A DNA stretch of 9,313 nt, from the NCBI GenBank assembly GCA_031255355.1, contig JAIRSR010000095.1, forward strand, positions 1 to 9,313. Direction: 5' to 3'. Positions 7,703 through 9,313 of the stretch are shown here, piece after piece. How positions within the stretch are numbered: the first letter of the stretch is position 1; the number at the start of each line of letters is the position of its first letter. The stretch comes from Clostridiales bacterium (GTDB lineage Bacteria > Bacillota > Clostridia > Monoglobales > Firm-18). The notes beneath the pieces were generated by a model. It was not told the DNA's origin, did not search any database, and saw nothing but the letters and a program-made list of their open reading frames with translations. The position numbers and the translations under genes are program-made.

Positions 7703-7730
7703 AACGGAACTATGAACGGAATTAACGGAA
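7703..7730. repeat. Three copies of AACGGAA
   Basis: The plus strand carries AACGGAA at 7703-7709, 7715-7721 and 7724-7730, the last overlapping the stop of the 88-aa gene. The spacing is uneven (12 and 9 nt). The copies lie in the 97-nt gap before the 917-aa gene. They could be a binding array or chance; I see no promoter next to them. Confidence 0.4.
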
Positions 7731-7988
7731 GCCGACGCGTTCCAGCCGCGCGATAACGCGCCCGTAATTTTCCCGCCTATGCGGAAAAACACAAGCGTCG
7801 CACGCCTTTTTCCCGCTTTTCGTGCGGGTAAAATCGCCGCCGCAGTCGTCCATAGCGTACAGCGGACAAAAGCAAAACAGACAGTTAAAATCCGTTTCGT
7901 CCGTCACGCCGTGACAGGGGAAATACTCACACCGCGTGTTTTGAAAAAATGAATACCCTTTGCCGCGCCAGTCCTGACCCTCTCTCAC
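7722..7988 (-). CDS. Cys-rich small domain protein (metal-binding)
   Basis: This is an 88-aa cytoplasmic protein with no signal peptide or membrane segment. It has eight cysteines at 20, 25, 36, 39, 41, 49, 63 and 66 in the arrangement CEYFPCH, FNCLFCFCPLY, DCGG and CDACVFPH, and it ends in ENYGRVI followed by a basic helix. This is the pattern of the Cys-rich small domain family (PF04071 as I recall it), presumed to bind zinc or an iron-sulfur cluster. From memory, the family turns up beside or fused to cobalamin synthesis enzymes such as CobD-type threonine-phosphate decarboxylase. It is the first gene after the B12 riboswitch and its terminator, which agrees with that link. The start is GTG at 7988, with GGAGG 7 nt upstream; the overlapping ATG at 7990 is followed at once by TGA. 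The length fits a complete single domain. Its molecular function is unknown. Confidence 0.9.
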   Translation of the reverse strand: MREGQDWRGKGYSFFQNTRCEYFPCHGVTDETDFNCLFCFCPLYAMDDCGGDFTRTKSGKKACDACVFPHRRENYGRVIARLERVGFR

Positions 7989-7995
7989 ATTCCCT

Positions 7996-8000
7996 CCTCC
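7996..8000 (-). promoter_or_regulatory. Strong ribosome binding site for the GTG-started 88-aa gene
   Basis: GGAGG lies 7 nt before the GTG at 7988 inside a longer purine run. It decides the GTG start because the only nearby ATG (7990) opens onto a stop codon. Confidence 0.85.
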
Positions 8001-8093
8001 CTTAGCGCCTACATCATAAAAGAAACATCACGCTTCCCCGCGCCCGCCCGCGCGTGAAGTTCCTACGGCGGCGCGTGTACGCGTCAGATTGCG

Positions 8094-8197
8094 ATCCCGC
8101 GTGTGTGTGAATACTTTAACACAAAAAAGCCGCAACAATCTAAAAAGATTGCTGCGACCGTATTTTCACAACACACATATACCGCTTTTCGCGGGAT
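8094..8197 (-). other. Extended inverted repeat enclosing the riboswitch terminator
   Basis: The plus-strand CGCGGGAT at 8190-8197 is the exact reverse complement of ATCCCGCG at 8094-8101. Next to it, 8101-8114 (gtgtgtgtgaatac) is nearly complementary to 8160-8176, apart from small bulges. The terminator hairpin lies in the middle. The outer left arm can also fold on itself (transcript hairpin of 8199-8177, loop GAAAA), so two alternative folds compete. This may form part of the B12-sensing expression platform or stabilise the terminated leader. Confidence 0.5.
8123..8158 (-). terminator. Intrinsic terminator of the cobalamin riboswitch
   Basis: In the transcript a 13-bp stem (8158-8146 with 8141-8129, two G-U pairs) closes a UUUU loop and is followed by six U (8128-8123). 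It starts about 45 nt after the aptamer and lies 134 nt before the 88-aa start codon. It is a classic rho-independent terminator placed as the OFF state of the riboswitch: B12 bound, transcription stops; B12 absent, polymerase reads into the operon. The 134 nt between it and the GTG hold no gene I can support. Confidence 0.95.
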
Positions 8198-8203
8198 ATT
8201 TTC

Positions 8204-8397
8204 CTTTTGTAGGTCTTCTGACTTGCGCGATTGCGGAGGACTCTCCGCGCGGGTTTTGCTCTGCCTTCTCAGTTTCCCAATGACCGGCTTTCGCCAACGA
8301 GCACGACCCTACACGCTTACAGCGGCGGTTCCGTCGGGACTTGCACCCTGTTTCCTTGTCCACCCCCGCGGGCTGATCCGCCGCGAGGTCACAAAAG
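8204..8397 (-). promoter_or_regulatory. Cobalamin (B12) riboswitch aptamer
   Basis: Read on the minus strand, the order of conserved blocks matches the cobalamin aptamer. P1 forms from CTTTTGT (8397-8391) and ACAAAAG (8210-8204), 7 bp. Then come GGGTGCAAGTCCC, CCGCCGCTGTAAGC, AGCCGGTCATTGGGAAACTG with AGAAGGC, and finally the B12 box AGTCAGAAGACCTAC just inside P1. The length of 194 nt is usual for the class. It lies directly downstream of a SigA-type promoter and upstream of an intrinsic terminator, and faces the 88-aa, 917-aa and following genes. Adenosylcobalamin or a related cobalamin is the expected ligand; the preferred upper ligand cannot be told by eye. Confidence 0.97.
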
Positions 8398-8413
8398 TTA
8401 TTCAATTGAGTTT

Positions 8414-8442
8414 ATTTTAGTATAAAAAGTATCACTTGTCAA
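8414..8442 (-). promoter_or_regulatory. SigA-type promoter of the B12-controlled operon
   Basis: On the minus strand the -35 is a perfect TTGACA (8442-8437), the spacer is 17 nt (8436-8420) and the -10 is TAAAAT (8419-8414). The expected transcript start is near 8407, about 10 nt before the first base of riboswitch P1. The stretch upstream of the -35 (about 8443-8475) is very A/T-rich with A tracts, resembling an UP element, and stands out from the GC-rich surroundings. A strong promoter upstream of a terminator-type riboswitch fits control at the level of read-through. Confidence 0.93.
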
Positions 8443-8500
8443 TAGTTTTATACAAATATCTTTTTATTTTTTTCACACGGCGGGAGAACCCCCTCCGCGC

Positions 8501-9313
8501 CTACCGCGCCACGCCGTCCTCGAACACCATTTCTATCCCGCTGTCCTTTGTTTTGCCGATATAGCGCAAAATGTTGGAATAATCCGCCATATCGGTACCA
8601 AGGTACTCGTTGACGTTGAAAATCGCGCTGTTTTCCGTTTGGTCGTCCGACGCGCCCACTTGCGATTTAATAATGGTGAGGTCTGTGGGGGAAATCGCCT
8701 CTTTCAAAGCGTTCGGCGCGTCATACGCCCCCGCGTACAAATACACCGTTTCGGGTACCGTCACAGCGGACGGCATGGCGTTGCTGCCCCTGATAATTAA
8801 GCGCACTTCCGCGCAGAGGTAACTTTCCCTCCGCAGCGTGTTGCCGTTGTCCCCGATTCGCGTAAAGCGCAAGATATAGCGCAATTCCCCGCCGTTCGGC
8901 GCGAACGTCTTGTTGCCGTTGACCTGCATCGTGAAGTTATCGCCCGCCGCTGCGCCGTTCGTGTATACCGGGGCAGCCGCCGGCGTTTCCGCGCCGCCCG
9001 ATACCAAAAACAACTCCGCTCTGATTCCCCTGTCCACATCACTCCTCGGCGTAAAGCCGGGCGGGGGCGTGCCACGGTATTTCCCTGTCAGCATGGCTCT
9101 GCCGCTGATATTGATGTACGTAATCACGCGGTATTTGAACTGTACCGTAGTATCCTCCGCCAACGCGCCAAGGTACTTGCTTGTATCGTCCTCTACCGTA
9201 TATCCCGCGATAGCGGGCGCGTATGCCGTGTAATCGGTGTTTTTCGGCACAATGTCATAGCGCAAAACCCCTACGGTTGCGGCGGGCGGCAGCGGGTCGC
9301 CGTTTTGGTCGGT
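8501..9313 (-). CDS. C-terminal part of a surface protein: MucBP-like repeat, beta module, degenerate dockerin-like tail
   Basis: The frame is open to the high-coordinate edge and ends at TAG 8501, giving 270 visible residues. No real start is visible; the protein continues outside. Residues 1-63 look like a MucBP-type repeat (DQNGDPLPPAATVG, YTAYAPAIAGYTVED, then DTTVQFKYR), a domain known from mucin- and surface-binding proteins. Residues about 66-193 form a beta module (INISGRAML, IRAELFLVSGG, FTMQVNG, ELRYILRFTRIGDNG, ETVYLYAGAYD). Residues about 190-255 hold two helix units, ISPTDLTIIKSQVG and FNVNEYLGTDMADYSNILRYIG, spaced like the two halves of a dockerin but without the usual DxNxDG calcium loops. 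It is probably secreted, for adhesion or assembly of wall complexes. It lies on the same strand as the B12 operon but upstream of that operon's own promoter, so it is probably not B12-controlled. The ORF is certain; the domain calls are moderate. Confidence 0.8.
   Translation of the reverse strand, partial: TDQNGDPLPPAATVGVLRYDIVPKNTDYTAYAPAIAGYTVEDDTSKYLGALAEDTTVQFKYRVITYINISGRAMLTGKYRGTPPPGFTPRSDVDRGIRAELFLVSGGAETPAAAPVYTNGAAAGDNFTMQVNGNKTFAPNGGELRYILRFTRIGDNGNTLRRESYLCAEVRLIIRGSNAMPSAVTVPETVYLYAGAYDAPNALKEAISPTDLTIIKSQVGASDDQTENSAIFNVNEYLGTDMADYSNILRYIGKTKDSGIEMVFEDGVAR

Noticed and set aside
7625..7721. Separate promoter before the 917-aa gene
   Set aside because: TTGAGG and TAAAAT-like hexamers occur, but not at a 16-18 nt spacing.
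8166..8405. Minus-strand 79-codon reading frame over the riboswitch
   Set aside because: It translates the conserved riboswitch bases, has no ribosome binding site fitting a gene and no recognisable protein pattern.
8089..8425. Plus-strand reading frames across the riboswitch and promoter
   Set aside because: They are antisense to a clear structured RNA element and show no protein features.
8479..8501. Stem-loop at the stop codon of the dockerin-like gene as an intrinsic terminator
   Set aside because: The stem (4+4 bp with a one-base bulge) is followed in the transcribed direction by an A-rich run, not a T tract, so it does not fit a standard intrinsic terminator, though it may still protect the 3' end.

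Overview
The window reads as a piece of a Gram-positive, Clostridia-like (Bacillota) genome of fairly high GC (about 60% by eye). The reasons are sec signal peptides without outer-membrane features, S-layer homology (SLH) anchors on two proteins, strong GGAGG-type ribosome binding sites, a textbook SigA-type promoter, and a riboswitch that works by transcription termination. All genes I can support lie on the minus strand, so the order of transcription runs from high to low coordinates. The species cannot be named from this sequence.

Layout in the direction of transcription. (i) 9313-8501: the 3' part of a large exported protein with a MucBP-like repeat, a beta module and a degenerate dockerin-like tail. 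It belongs to the preceding transcription unit. (ii) 8442-8123: a control region with a near-perfect promoter (TTGACA, 17-nt spacer, TAAAAT), a complete cobalamin (B12) riboswitch and a strong intrinsic terminator as its expression platform. (iii) 7988-7722: a GTG-started 88-aa protein with eight cysteines, of the Cys-rich small domain family that I associate with cobalamin genes. (iv) 7624-4871: a 917-aa secreted protein with an N-terminal beta module, a GLUG-type beta-helix, a DUF4430 domain and a short C-terminal module. (v) 4722-2023: an 899-aa S-layer protein with an alpha/alpha toroid, a beta module, DUF4430 and three SLH domains. (vi) 1987-377: a 536-aa S-layer protein with toroid plus three SLH domains. 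(vii) 364-1 and beyond: an N-terminally membrane-targeted protein that enters a DUF4430 domain just as the window ends.

The main point is how these parts fit together. DUF4430 is related to the C-terminal beta domain of the animal B12 carriers (intrinsic factor, transcobalamin, haptocorrin), and the alpha/alpha toroid corresponds to their N-terminal alpha domain. Here both domain types are made as cell-wall or exported proteins from genes that follow a B12 riboswitch. The best reading is a surface corrinoid-capture system, repressed when B12 is plentiful, that hands corrinoids to a membrane transporter encoded outside the window. The riboswitch and domain assignments rest on direct sequence patterns. 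The ligand and the hand-over role are inference.
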